Positions 28,935 through 39,223 of a stretch of DNA of 64,000 nucleotides are shown here, in pieces (positions within the stretch are counted from its first letter, which is position 1; every line of letters starts with the position of its first letter). Both the position numbers and the translations under genes were made by a program. The stretch covers positions 1 to 64,000 of the forward strand of contig CAMCTC010000011.1 in NCBI GenBank assembly GCA_945878355.1, read 5' to 3'. The stretch is from Bordetella parapertussis. Its GTDB lineage: Bacteria > Pseudomonadota > Gammaproteobacteria > Burkholderiales > Burkholderiaceae_C. Below the pieces are notes generated by a model. That model was given only the letters and a program-made list of their open reading frames with translations, was not told the DNA's origin and did not search any database.

Positions 28935-29188
28935 GACGGGGTGACGAACACCGTCTGGCGGTTCAGCGCGCCCTTGATGGCATACGACACCGTGCCGTCG
29001 ACCAAAGCAAACAAGGTGTGGTCCTTGCCCATGCCGACATTGGTGCCGGCGTGGAAGCGGGTGCCACGCTGCCGAACGATGATCGAACCAGCCGGGATGA
29101 CCTGACCGCCGTAGACCTTGACGCCCAGCATCTTGGGTTGGGAATCGCGGCCGTTGCGGGTTGAGCCGCCGCCTTTTTTCTGTGCCAT
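28931..29188 (-). CDS. rpmA: 50S ribosomal protein L27
   Basis: A protein of 85 aa with the typical N-terminus [16 protein letters not shown], which reaches the peptidyl-transferase centre, then [20 protein letters not shown]. An AGGAG precedes the ATG. It follows rplU by 113 bp. Confidence 0.97.
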   Translation of the reverse strand: MAQKKGGGSTRNGRDSQPKMLGVKVYGGQVIPAGSIIVRQRGTRFHAGTNVGMGKDHTLFALVDGTVSYAIKGALNRQTVFVTPS

Positions 29189-29301
29189 GGTTTAAAAAAC
29201 TCCTGATTGACGAGGGCCGGATCAGTTCAAAGTCGGATTCGACCGGTTGACTGGATCCCACCCATGGTGGACGACTACCGCCAAGCGGCAGCCCGTGGGC
29301 C

Positions 29302-29613
29302 TCAGACGCCGATGGCGCCGATTTGCAGCTCGGTGTAGGTCTGGCGATGGCCGCCGTGCCGCTGATAGTGCTTGCGGCGACGCATCTTGAAGATGCGCAC
29401 CTTGTCGTGCTTGCCGTGCGACAAAACGGTGGCTGTCACCGTCGCGCCGGCCACCAAGGGAGTCCCGATCGTCAATTCTGCGCCGCTGCCGACTGCCAGA
29501 ACCTGGTCGATCACGATCTCTTGGCCCACGTCCGCTGCTATCTGTTCTACCTTGATTTTTTCGCCGGCAGCAACCTTGAACTGCTTGCCACCGGTTTTTA
29601 TGAGCGCGTACAT
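29302..29613 (-). CDS. rplU: 50S ribosomal protein L21
   Basis: A protein of 103 aa from the ATG at 29613 ([12 protein letters not shown]), the standard L21 N-terminus and length; the frame is open further upstream without similarity. The C-terminal [16 protein letters not shown] rRNA-binding segment is present. It is divergent from ispB, as in most proteobacteria. Confidence 0.97.
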   Translation of the reverse strand: MYALIKTGGKQFKVAAGEKIKVEQIAADVGQEIVIDQVLAVGSGAELTIGTPLVAGATVTATVLSHGKHDKVRIFKMRRRKHYQRHGGHRQTYTELQIGAIGV

Positions 29614-29761
29614 ATGTGCCTTCGATGCCTTCGATTGATTCAATGATTCATCCATCGACCAGCACGGCCGAAGGAACCTTAGACTGTAGCAGATATTCTT
29701 GTCGATCCCGCTGTTCACGCCAGCTCCGAGCGATCCGATCCGAGGTCGATGGCAGGCTCCC

Positions 29762-29767
29762 TATAAT
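29762..29767 (+). promoter_or_regulatory. putative -10 element of ispB
   Basis: A perfect TATAAT 28 bp before the TTG start of ispB. The matching -35 region is poor, so the assignment rests on the -10 alone. Confidence 0.45.
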
Positions 29768-29794
29768 TAGTGGCCAGACTAAAACTGACCCACG

Positions 29795-30772
29795 TTGATT
29801 GAAACCCCAAAACCTGTCGCTGTTGACCCGATGGCCGCCGACATGCTGCAGGTCGATCGCGTGATAGGCCAGCGCCTGAGCTCCGACGTCGCGCTGATCA
29901 ACCAGATCTCGCATTACATCGTCAACGCTGGCGGCAAGAGAATCCGACCGCGATTGGTTCTGATGTTCTCCGAGGCACTGGGCTTCGCCGGCGCTGAGCG
30001 TTTCGAACTCGCCGCCGCGGTTGAGTTCATCCACACGGCAACCCTGCTGCACGACGATGTGGTCGACGAGTCCTCGCTGCGGCGAGGCCGGCAAACCGCC
30101 AACGCGATGTTCGGCAATGCCGCCAGCGTGCTGGTTGGCGATTTCCTGTATTCACGCGCCTTCCAGATGATGGTGGGTGTGAACCGAATGCATGTGCTCG
30201 AGGTTCTGGCCGACGCGACCAATGTGATCGCCGAAGGCGAGGTGCTGCAGTTGATGAACATGCACGACCCGGACCTGAGCGTGGAGGACTACCTGCGGGT
30301 GATCAGGTACAAGACCGCCAAGCTGTTTGAAGCCAGCGCCCGCTTGGGTGCCGTGTTGGCAGACGCCGGACATGCCGTGGAAGAGGCCTGCGCAGACTAC
30401 GGCCGCTCGCTTGGCACGGCTTTCCAGTTGGTTGACGACCTGCTCGACTACGAGGGAGACGCCTTGTCCATGGGCAAGACGGTCGGGGACGACCTGCGCG
30501 AAGGCAAACCCACCTTGCCGCTGCTGCTGGCCATGGCCAGATGCAGCGAAGATGAGCGGCAACTGATGCGACACGCCATCGAACATGGGCACACGTCAAG
30601 ACTAGACGACATCCTGACCATCGTGCGGCGCACCGGCGCGCTGCAAGCCACCCGCGAGGCCGCCCGGGCCGAAGCCGGCAAGGCCTGCGCAGCGCTTTCT
30701 TCGCTGCCCGACACGAGCGCGAGAAAGGCTCTGCTAGAATTATCGGCTCGCTCGGTAGAGAGAAATTTCTGA
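29795..30772 (+). CDS. ispB: polyprenyl diphosphate synthase (octaprenyl type)
   Basis: A protein of 325 aa that makes the long isoprenoid tail of ubiquinone. Both Asp-rich motifs are present (LLHDDVVDESS and QLVDDLLDYEGD), plus GGKRIRPRLV at the N-terminus. The start is a TTG close behind a TATAAT box; an ATG 12 codons in (29831) is the alternative. It is divergent from rplU and 47 bp before tRNA-Pro. Confidence 0.93.
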   Translation: MIETPKPVAVDPMAADMLQVDRVIGQRLSSDVALINQISHYIVNAGGKRIRPRLVLMFSEALGFAGAERFELAAAVEFIHTATLLHDDVVDESSLRRGRQTANAMFGNAASVLVGDFLYSRAFQMMVGVNRMHVLEVLADATNVIAEGEVLQLMNMHDPDLSVEDYLRVIRYKTAKLFEASARLGAVLADAGHAVEEACADYGRSLGTAFQLVDDLLDYEGDALSMGKTVGDDLREGKPTLPLLLAMARCSEDERQLMRHAIEHGHTSRLDDILTIVRRTGALQATREAARAEAGKACAALSSLPDTSARKALLELSARSVERNF

Positions 30773-30819
30773 CCAGAGAGAGATTCGGGCCACGCCGGCA
30801 ACAGCGTGAAAAGCCCAAT

Positions 30820-30896
30820 CGGGGTGTAGCTTAGCCTGGTAGAGCGCTACGTTCGGGACGTAGAGGCCGGAGGTTCGAATCCTCTCACCCCGACCA
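30820..30896 (+). tRNA. tRNA-Pro(CGG)
   Basis: A 77-nt cloverleaf with encoded CCA. Acceptor CGGGGTG pairs with CACCCCG. The anticodon stem CTACG/CGTAG encloses TTCGGGA, giving anticodon CGG. The T-arm has GGTTCGAATCC. The position after ispB is common in Burkholderiales. Confidence 0.97.
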
Positions 30897-31069
30897 AAAT
30901 TTCGCGTCAAGCAGCCATCAGCGCGCTGACAAGGCCACATGTTTCAGACCTCGCGATGCGAGAGCTAATCAAGAAACAAGGCCGGTAATGCCACCGATCT
31001 TGGGGTTACAGCGACGACTCGACAGGCGATGATGCTGAAATCGGCACGCCGCGAGAACACTGCCCCGCC

Positions 31070-32785
31070 TTGGAAACCTCGGTCGACATCCCGCAACCAT
31101 CCCTCTCAGGCGTCGCGAGGGTCTTGGTTCACGCCGGCAAGCTCAGCAGCAAGGCCGCGCAAGACTTGGACAAGTCTGCGCGCGACCGCAAGATCAGCTT
31201 CATCGGTGCGGTGATTGCGTCAGGCGCTGTCTCGGCTTTCGATCTGGCGCATCAACTGTCGCTGTCGTTGGCATTGCCGCTGCTGGACCTTTCGGCGATC
31301 GATCAGAATCGACTGCCCAAAGGCTTGGTCGATGCCAAACTGAGCCTTCAATACCAGCTTGTCATGCTGGGTCGGCGAGGCAACCGGCTGTTCATCGGCG
31401 GTGCCGACCCGACCGACCAGGAAGCGGTAGAGCGCATCAAGTTCGCCACCCAGCTTTCGCCCGAGTGGGTGATCGTCGAGTACGACAAGCTCGCACGCAT
31501 CATCGAGGCGAGAGGTCATTCCGCCAACGAGACGCTGGATGCGCTGACCGCGGAAGACTTCGAATTCGACGTCACCGAGGACGCCGGCGCCGCAGAGGCT
31601 GCCGAACTGGTTTCCGAGGTCGAAGACGCGCCAGTGGTGCGCTTCCTGCAGAAGATGCTGATCGACGCGATCAACATGCGCGCTTCCGACCTGCACTTCG
31701 AGCCCTACGAATACAACTACCGGGTACGGTTCCGGGTCGACGGCGAGTTGCGCGAGATCACGCAGCCGCCGATCGCGATCAAGGAGAAACTCGCGTCGCG
31801 GATCAAGGTCATCAGTCGGCTAGACATCTCGGAAAAGCGCGTGCCGCAGGACGGCCGCATGAAGATGAAGTTCGGTGCCAAGGCGATCGACTTCCGAGTC
31901 TCCACGCTGCCCACGCTGTTCGGCGAAAAGATCGTGATCCGGATTCTCGACCCGTCATCGGCCAAGGTCGGCATCGAGGCCCTGGGTTACGAGAGTGCCG
32001 AGAAAGAGCGGCTGATGGCCGCCATCACGCGGCCCTACGGCATGATCCTGGTCACCGGCCCGACGGGTTCGGGCAAGACGGTATCGCTCTACAGTTGCCT
32101 GAACATCCTGAACCAGCCGGGCGTCAACATCTCCACCGTCGAAGACCCGGCCGAAATCAATCTACCCGGCGTCAACCAGGTCAATGTCAACGAGCGCGCC
32201 GGCATGACCTTCTCGGTTGCGCTCAAATCATTTCTGCGCCAGGACCCTGACATCATCATGGTTGGCGAGATCCGCGATCTCGAGACCGCAGACATCGCGA
32301 TCAAGGCTGCCCAGACCGGCCACATGGTGATGAGTACCTTGCACACCAACGATGCGCCAACCACGCTGACGCGCTTGCTCAACATGGGCGTGGCGCCGTT
32401 CAACATTGCCTCCAGCGTGATCTTGATCACTGCCCAACGACTGGCGCGCCGGCTGTGCGAGAACTGCAAGACCCCGACCGACTACCCGCGCGAAGCCATG
32501 CTGCGCGCAGGCTATGCGCCCGAAGACCTGGACGGCGCCTGGAAGCCGTTTCGTGCGGTCGGCTGTGCAGCTTGCAACAACGGGTTCAAGGGACGGGTCG
32601 GGCTGTACCAAGTGATGCCGATCACCGCCGCCTTGCAGCGAATCATCCTGACCGAAGGCACGGCGATGGACATTGCAGACCAGGCAAGAGCCGAGGGTGT
32701 GTGCGACTTGCGTCAATCGGGTCTGGTCAAGGTCCGAGCCGGCGTCACATCGCTCGAAGAGGTGATCGCCGTCACCAACCTGTGA
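31070..32785 (+). CDS. pilB: type IV pilus assembly ATPase PilB
   Basis: A hexameric GspE/PilB extension motor of 571 aa. The N-terminal N1/MshEN domain (~residues 10-150) precedes the ATPase. Seen are GPTGSGKTVSLYS (Walker A), DIIMVGEIRDLETADIA (Walker B), the His box TGHMVMSTLHTNDAPTT and a tetracysteine Zn site CENC...CAAC. The start is TTG at 31070 with no clear ribosome binding site. It is followed by pilC and pilD, so it powers a type IVa pilus. Pilin genes are outside the window. Confidence 0.95.
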   Translation: METSVDIPQPSLSGVARVLVHAGKLSSKAAQDLDKSARDRKISFIGAVIASGAVSAFDLAHQLSLSLALPLLDLSAIDQNRLPKGLVDAKLSLQYQLVMLGRRGNRLFIGGADPTDQEAVERIKFATQLSPEWVIVEYDKLARIIEARGHSANETLDALTAEDFEFDVTEDAGAAEAAELVSEVEDAPVVRFLQKMLIDAINMRASDLHFEPYEYNYRVRFRVDGELREITQPPIAIKEKLASRIKVISRLDISEKRVPQDGRMKMKFGAKAIDFRVSTLPTLFGEKIVIRILDPSSAKVGIEALGYESAEKERLMAAITRPYGMILVTGPTGSGKTVSLYSCLNILNQPGVNISTVEDPAEINLPGVNQVNVNERAGMTFSVALKSFLRQDPDIIMVGEIRDLETADIAIKAAQTGHMVMSTLHTNDAPTTLTRLLNMGVAPFNIASSVILITAQRLARRLCENCKTPTDYPREAMLRAGYAPEDLDGAWKPFRAVGCAACNNGFKGRVGLYQVMPITAALQRIILTEGTAMDIADQARAEGVCDLRQSGLVKVRAGVTSLEEVIAVTNL

Positions 32786-32852
32786 AACACTTGTTGAAAC
32801 CGTCGCACAGGGTCTGATTCAGGCGCCGTGCCGCGCAAGCCCCGGAGCAAGC

Positions 32853-34067
32853 ATGGCGACCGCCGCAAGAAACATCAAGGAACTGGTCTTCGAATGGGAA
32901 GGCCGGGACAAGAACGGCAAGATTCTGCGCGGTGAAATCCGCGCTGGCGGCGAGGCCGCCGTCAGCGCCAGCCTGAGGCGCCAAGGCATCCTGCTGACCA
33001 AGGTCAAAAAGCGCCGAACCAGTGGTGGCAGCGCCGTCAAGCCGCGCGACATCGCGCTGTTCACACGCCAACTCGCCACGATGATGAAAGCCGGTGTACC
33101 GCTGCTGCAGTCCTTTGACATCGTTGGCCGCGGCGCCACCAACCCTAGACTGACCCAATTGCTGGGCAACATCCGGTCCGATGTCGAGACCGGTACCAGC
33201 CTGTCGGCAGCGTTCCGCAAGCACCCGATGCAGTTCGATGCGCTGTACTGCAACCTGGTCGAGGCGGGCGAGACCGGCGGCATCCTGGAAGCGCTGCTCG
33301 AACGCTTGGCGATCTACCAGGAGAAGACACTGGCGCTCAAGAGCAAGATCAAGGCAGCGCTGATGTACCCGGTCGCGGTGCTGGTGGTGGCATTCGTGGT
33401 GGTGGTGGTGATCATGGTCAAGGTGATCCCGGCCTTCAAGGAGGTGTTCAGCTCCTTCGGCGCCGACCTGCCTGCACCCACGCTGCTGGTGATCGCGATG
33501 TCAGAGTTCTTCGTCGCCACATGGCCCTTCATTTTCGGTGGACTGATAGGCGGCGGCTACCTGTTCATGCAGGGTTGGCGGCGATCAGAAAAAATGCAGA
33601 TGGTGATGGACCGCCTGCTGCTGCGCCTGCCGATATTCGGTGTGTTGATCAACAAATCGGTGGTCGCGCGCTGGACCCGCACACTGTCAACGATGTTCGC
33701 CGCCGGTGTACCGCTGGTCGAGGCGCTCGACTCAGTGGGTGGTGCGGCGGGCAATGCGGTCTATGCGGAGGCCACCCGGGTGATCCAGCGCGATGTGTCG
33801 ACCGGCAGTGCCTTGACCACCGCAATGCAGGGCACCGGCGTTTTTCCAAACATGGTGATCCAGATGTCGTCGATCGGCGAGGAATCGGGCGCACTAGACC
33901 ATATGCTGGCCAAGGCGGCCGAGTTCTACGAAGAGGAGGTCGATGACATGGTCAAGGGTTTGTCAAGCCTGATGGAGCCGATCATCATCGTGATCCTGGG
34001 CACCATCATCGGCGGCATCGTCGTCGCGATGTACCTGCCGATCTTCAAGATCGGCTCGGTGGTCTGA
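32853..34067 (+). CDS. pilC: type IV pilus inner-membrane platform protein PilC
   Basis: A protein of 404 aa with two GspF/T2SF domains (about residues 70-195 and 275-395) and three membrane helices. DIALFTRQLATMMKAGVPLLQ and its second-half echo RWTRTLSTMFAAGVPLVEALD mark the repeats. It couples the PilB motor to pilin insertion. GGAGCAAGC precedes the ATG. pilD begins directly after the stop. Confidence 0.95.
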   Translation: MATAARNIKELVFEWEGRDKNGKILRGEIRAGGEAAVSASLRRQGILLTKVKKRRTSGGSAVKPRDIALFTRQLATMMKAGVPLLQSFDIVGRGATNPRLTQLLGNIRSDVETGTSLSAAFRKHPMQFDALYCNLVEAGETGGILEALLERLAIYQEKTLALKSKIKAALMYPVAVLVVAFVVVVVIMVKVIPAFKEVFSSFGADLPAPTLLVIAMSEFFVATWPFIFGGLIGGGYLFMQGWRRSEKMQMVMDRLLLRLPIFGVLINKSVVARWTRTLSTMFAAGVPLVEALDSVGGAAGNAVYAEATRVIQRDVSTGSALTTAMQGTGVFPNMVIQMSSIGEESGALDHMLAKAAEFYEEEVDDMVKGLSSLMEPIIIVILGTIIGGIVVAMYLPIFKIGSVV

Positions 34068-35012
34068 ATGGCGATGAATACAGACTCCAGTCTCATGCCA
34101 TGGCTGCTGTCGCCCTGGGTGTTCGGCTTGCTAGGCCTGGTGATCGGCAGCTTTCTCAACGTGGTAATACATCGCCTGCCACCGATGCTGGAGCGCGAAT
34201 GGCTGGGCGATGTCGCGGGCTACCTGCAGGACGATGCCGCGATGGATCGGGTGTTGGGTTGCGGCGCACCGCGATGCGCCGAACTCGCGGGCCAAGGCCG
34301 GTCGCTGGCCAGCGAGTTGGCGCAACTGCCAGCGTTGAGCCTGTCGCGGCCTCGCTCGCGTTGCCCGCATTGCGGCCACCAACTCGCCTGGCACGAGAAC
34401 ATCCCGCTGATCGGGTGGCTGCGCCTGGGCGGCAAATGCGCGGCCTGCGGCAAACGGATCTCGCTGCGCTATCCATTGGTCGAAGCCCTCACCGGCTCGC
34501 TGTTCGCCGCAGCAGCGACGCTTGCCGGCCCGACTTGCGGCACGGTGGTGTACTGCGTGGCACTGTCCTTGCTGGTGGCCGCCGCCTTCATAGACCTCGA
34601 CACGACGCTGCTGCCCGATGACCTGACGCTGCCCTTGGTTGGCCTGGGACTGACTGCAGCCTGGCTGCAGTGGACACCTGTGACGCTGGTCGATTCCGCG
34701 CTGGGCGCGATGTTTGGCTATGGGTCGCTGTGGGCCGTGGCGTTCTGCTACAAACTGCTGCGTGGCATGCAAGGCATGGCCGAGGGCGACTTTAAACTGC
34801 TGGCCGGCCTGGGTGCACTGCTGGGCTGGCAGGCACTGCCCTCGATCATCTTGCTGTCGTCGGCGGTCGGCGCTGTGGTGGGCATCTTCATGATCGTCGC
34901 CCGCGGCCATGGCCGCAATGCGCCCATCCCTTTCGGCCCATTCCTGGCTGGCGGCGGCATGGCCGCGCTGTTTTTTGGCACCCAACTCAACAGAATGTGG
35001 CCCGGGCTATGA
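34068..35012 (+). CDS. pilD: prepilin peptidase / N-methyltransferase PilD
   Basis: An integral membrane aspartyl protease of 314 aa. The cytoplasmic Zn finger is CPHC...CAAC (near residues 102-130). The active-site aspartates are in FIDLDTTLLPDDL and in EGDFKLLAGLGA. It cleaves and methylates type IV prepilins. Its last codons overlap coaE (ATGA). Confidence 0.95.
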   Translation: MAMNTDSSLMPWLLSPWVFGLLGLVIGSFLNVVIHRLPPMLEREWLGDVAGYLQDDAAMDRVLGCGAPRCAELAGQGRSLASELAQLPALSLSRPRSRCPHCGHQLAWHENIPLIGWLRLGGKCAACGKRISLRYPLVEALTGSLFAAAATLAGPTCGTVVYCVALSLLVAAAFIDLDTTLLPDDLTLPLVGLGLTAAWLQWTPVTLVDSALGAMFGYGSLWAVAFCYKLLRGMQGMAEGDFKLLAGLGALLGWQALPSIILLSSAVGAVVGIFMIVARGHGRNAPIPFGPFLAGGGMAALFFGTQLNRMWPGL

Positions 35013-35632
35013 ACAACATTCCAACAGCAGCGGCCCGTGCAGTCGGCCTGACCGGCGGTATCGGTAGCGGCAAGAGCACGGTAGCTGCACTGCTGGTGGC
35101 GCACGGCGCGGCGCTGGTCGACACCGATGCCATCGCCCACAGCCTGACGGCGCCTTTCGGTCCCGCGATGCCGGCGCTGCGCCAGCGCTTCGGCGAAGAG
35201 GTGGCAGGCGCCGACGGTGCGCTGGACCGGGCGCGGATGCGCCAACTGGTGTTTGCCGACGCAAAGGCCAAGCAGGCGCTGGAAAAAATCCTGCACCCGA
35301 TGATTGGCGACGAGGCCATGCGTCAGGCCACCGTGGCACAGGCACGCGGCGCGGTGGTCGTGTTCGACGTACCCTTGCTCACAGCGGCCAGCCCCTGGCG
35401 CAATCGCTGCGAACGCATCCTGGTGATCGACTGCAGCGCCCAGACCCAGGTGCAGCGCGTGATGGCGCGCTCAGGCTGGTCGTCGGACCAAGTCGAACGC
35501 GTGATCGCACAACAGACCAGCCGCGAAGCCCGGCGCGCTATCGCCGATGCGGTGATCTTCAACGACGGCCTGACGCCCGAGGCGCTGGCCGAAGAGGTAG
35601 CCTCGCTGTGGGCGATCTGGGCACTGGGCTGA
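35009..35632 (+). CDS. coaE: dephospho-CoA kinase
   Basis: A protein of 207 aa from the ATG overlapping the pilD stop. It catalyses the last step of CoA synthesis. The P-loop GLTGGIGSGKSTV, DTDAIAHSLT and the QTSREARRAIADAVIFNDG lid and base-binding region are seen. The pilBCD-coaE-zapD-yacG order is conserved in beta- and gammaproteobacteria. Confidence 0.96.
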   Translation: MNNIPTAAARAVGLTGGIGSGKSTVAALLVAHGAALVDTDAIAHSLTAPFGPAMPALRQRFGEEVAGADGALDRARMRQLVFADAKAKQALEKILHPMIGDEAMRQATVAQARGAVVVFDVPLLTAASPWRNRCERILVIDCSAQTQVQRVMARSGWSSDQVERVIAQQTSREARRAIADAVIFNDGLTPEALAEEVASLWAIWALG

Positions 35633-35750
35633 TGACAGACCAGTTGCCAGGCCTCAAGCCGACCCGCAGCCAGTCCAACTCGGCCGCTGTGAAACAATCA
35701 AGCCACAGCCCGTGGCCCGATGCAGTGGCCGCCTGACGAGAGAGCGCGCC

Positions 35751-36506
35751 TTGGTCTTATACGAGCACCCATTCAACGAGAGCGTCCGCACCATGCTGCG
35801 GCTCGAACATCTGTTCGACAGGCTCGACCAGTTGGTGCCCCGCGACACCGCGGTCGACCACCACTTCGCGCTGGTGACGATGTTCGAGATCTTCGACCTC
35901 GCCTCGCGCGCCGAACTCAAGCCCGACCTGCTCAAAGAACTCGAACGGCACAAAGCGCAGTTCACTGCCTACCGCAGCAATCCACAGGTGTCGCAGGCCG
36001 CGCTCGACGCGGTGATCGAGCGCATCGAACATGCGGTCACCGGCCTGAACCAGCAGCAGGGCAAGGCGGGTCAGTCACTGGCCGGCCACGAGTGGCTTGC
36101 CAGTGTGCGAAGCCGCATCACCATCCCAGCAGGAACCTGTGGGTTCGATCTGCCGGCGTACCACGCCTGGCAGCAACGCCTGCCGGCCCGGCGCAGTGCC
36201 GACCTGAAGACCTGGCTTGACACGCTGGCGCCGCTGGCTGAAGCGCTGCACACCCTGCTGCAACTGCTGCGCGACACCGGCGTGCCACACAAGGTGGTCA
36301 GCAACGGCGGGCAGTTCCAGCAAAGCCTGCCTGCCGGGCGAACCTACCAATTGCTGAGGTTGCGCATCGACGGTGGCGACGAACTGGTGCCCGAGATCAC
36401 CGGGCACCGGCTGATGGTGTCAGTGCGGCTGATGCGGACCGACGCCGAAGGGCGCTTGCGGCCCGAAGCCGTCGACATGGCGTTCGAGCTGACACTTTGC
36501 ACGTGA
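35751..36506 (+). CDS. zapD: cell division protein ZapD
   Basis: A protein of 251 aa from a TTG at 35751 (LVLYEHPFNESVRTMLRLEHLF), which matches the normal ZapD N-terminus and length (E. coli 247). GACGAGAGAG lies upstream. ZapD crosslinks FtsZ filaments. Conserved basic and aromatic stretches such as GTCGFDLPAYHAW are present. The stop overlaps yacG. Confidence 0.9.
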   Translation: MVLYEHPFNESVRTMLRLEHLFDRLDQLVPRDTAVDHHFALVTMFEIFDLASRAELKPDLLKELERHKAQFTAYRSNPQVSQAALDAVIERIEHAVTGLNQQQGKAGQSLAGHEWLASVRSRITIPAGTCGFDLPAYHAWQQRLPARRSADLKTWLDTLAPLAEALHTLLQLLRDTGVPHKVVSNGGQFQQSLPAGRTYQLLRLRIDGGDELVPEITGHRLMVSVRLMRTDAEGRLRPEAVDMAFELTLCT

Positions 36507-36703
36507 CCGAGTCGGTCCAACCCGAAGCGCGTCGGGTGCCATGCCCGACTTGCGGCAGGCCAGCGCTGTTCGCACCCCAGAACGCCTGGCGCCCCTTTTG
36601 CAGCGAGCGCTGCCGCGGCGTCGACTTGGGCGCCTGGGCCAATGAGCGCTACCGGGTCGAGGTCGCGCCAAGCCCCGAGGCTGACGACACGCTGCCCGAC
36701 TGA
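36503..36703 (+). CDS. yacG: DNA gyrase inhibitor / Zn-finger protein YacG
   Basis: A protein of 66 aa from a GTG overlapping the zapD stop (GTGA). The Zn ligands are CPTC and CSERC, with FCSERCRGVDLGAWANERYRV typical of the family, which binds GyrB and inhibits gyrase. Confidence 0.92.
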   Translation: MTESVQPEARRVPCPTCGRPALFAPQNAWRPFCSERCRGVDLGAWANERYRVEVAPSPEADDTLPD

Positions 36704-36790
36704 CCGCCGGCAGCGCTGACCCGCTTGGCGTGCGGGAACAAGCGCGCGCAGCCGCGACGGAATTGGCAACCAAGGCCCGGATCAGGCCTC

Positions 36791-36818
36791 TTGAAATGCC
36801 AGACTTCAGCCCTATAAT
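36791..36818 (+). promoter_or_regulatory. groESL promoter
   Basis: TTGAAA, 16 bp, TATAAT. CTTGAA is also the sigma-32 -35 box, so a heat-shock sigma factor could use an overlapping promoter. The CIRCE operator begins 7 bp downstream. Confidence 0.7.
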
Positions 36819-36824
36819 TGATTG

Positions 36825-36851
36825 CTAGCACTCGGCGTTGATGAGTGCTAA
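36825..36851. promoter_or_regulatory. CIRCE element (HrcA operator)
   Basis: CTAGCACTC, nine bases, GAGTGCTAA: the canonical TTAGCACTC-N9-GAGTGCTAA with one change in the first base. It covers the expected transcription start, so HrcA should repress groESL. Confidence 0.93.
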
Positions 36852-36950
36852 CAACCGAACCGGCGTCGTCGGTCCTCGGTTTCATGCATGTGATGGGGTG
36901 CTGGCGCTTCAGCCGCGTGCCCATTTGACTGAACTCCCAAGGAGATACGA

Positions 36951-37241
36951 ATGAAACTTCGTCCTTTGCACGATCGCGTGATCGTCAAGCGTCTTGAACA
37001 AGAAACCAAGACAGCCTCTGGCATCGTCATCCCTGACAACGCCGCCGAAAAGCCTGACCAAGGCGAAGTTCTGGCCGTCGGCCCGGGCAAGCGCAACGAC
37101 AAGGGCGAATTCATCGTCCTGAACGTTGCGGTCGGTGACCGCGTGCTGTTCGGCAAGTACTCGGGCCAGACCGTCAAGGTCGATGGCGATGAGTTGCTGG
37201 TGATGCGCGAAGAAGACCTCTTCGCTGTCGTCGCCAAGTAA
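36951..37241 (+). CDS. groES: co-chaperonin GroES
   Basis: A protein of 96 aa, full length, starting [16 protein letters not shown], with the mobile loop [19 protein letters not shown] that contacts GroEL. It has a strong AAGGAG six bases before the ATG. It is the first gene of the CIRCE-controlled operon. Confidence 0.98.
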   Translation: MKLRPLHDRVIVKRLEQETKTASGIVIPDNAAEKPDQGEVLAVGPGKRNDKGEFIVLNVAVGDRVLFGKYSGQTVKVDGDELLVMREEDLFAVVAK

Positions 37242-37289
37242 AGCTGCTGCGCGACGCGCTGGCGTCGTTGGGCGGTGCTCGGAATCCTC

Positions 37290-37306
37290 ACATAGCGCTG
37301 CTATGT
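37290..37306. repeat. hairpin in the groES-groEL spacer
   Basis: ACATAGC-GCT-GCTATGT, a perfect 7-bp stem, flanked by GGAATCCTC and GGTTCC, in the unusually long (185 bp) groES-groEL gap. It could be an mRNA processing or stability element. Confidence 0.5.
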
Positions 37307-37333
37307 TCCGGTTCCTGCGTTCCGTCCGCCTAG

Positions 37334-39085
<1,752 letters not shown>

Positions 39086-39092
39086 TGTCGCG

Positions 39093-39111
39093 GGGACGGC
39101 CTTGCCGTCCC
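39093..39111 (+). terminator. hairpin just after groEL
   Basis: GGGACGGC-CTT-GCCGTCCC, an 8-bp perfect stem starting 8 bp after the stop, without a T run. It may protect the mRNA end or act with the hairpins that follow. Confidence 0.5.
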
Positions 39112-39126
39112 TCGCTGCCAGACCAT

Positions 39127-39150
39127 GATTGACCGGCTCGCCGGTCAATC
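39127..39150. repeat. palindromic hairpin between groEL and engB
   Basis: GATTGACCGG-CTCG-CCGGTCAATC, a perfect 10-bp stem and the second of three successive hairpins in this gap. Confidence 0.55.
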
Positions 39151-39171
39151 AGTGGCTCTTGCCAAGTACAC

Positions 39172-39195
39172 ACAGGCCACCTTCGGGTGGCCTGT
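39172..39195 (+). terminator. rho-independent terminator of groESL
   Basis: ACAGGCCACC-TTCG-GGTGGCCTGT followed by TTCGTT. This strong stem with a stable tetraloop lies 87 bp after groEL and may also serve the convergent engB. Confidence 0.75.
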
Positions 39196-39223
39196 TTCGT
39201 TGCGGCGCGCGCAAGACCCGGGA

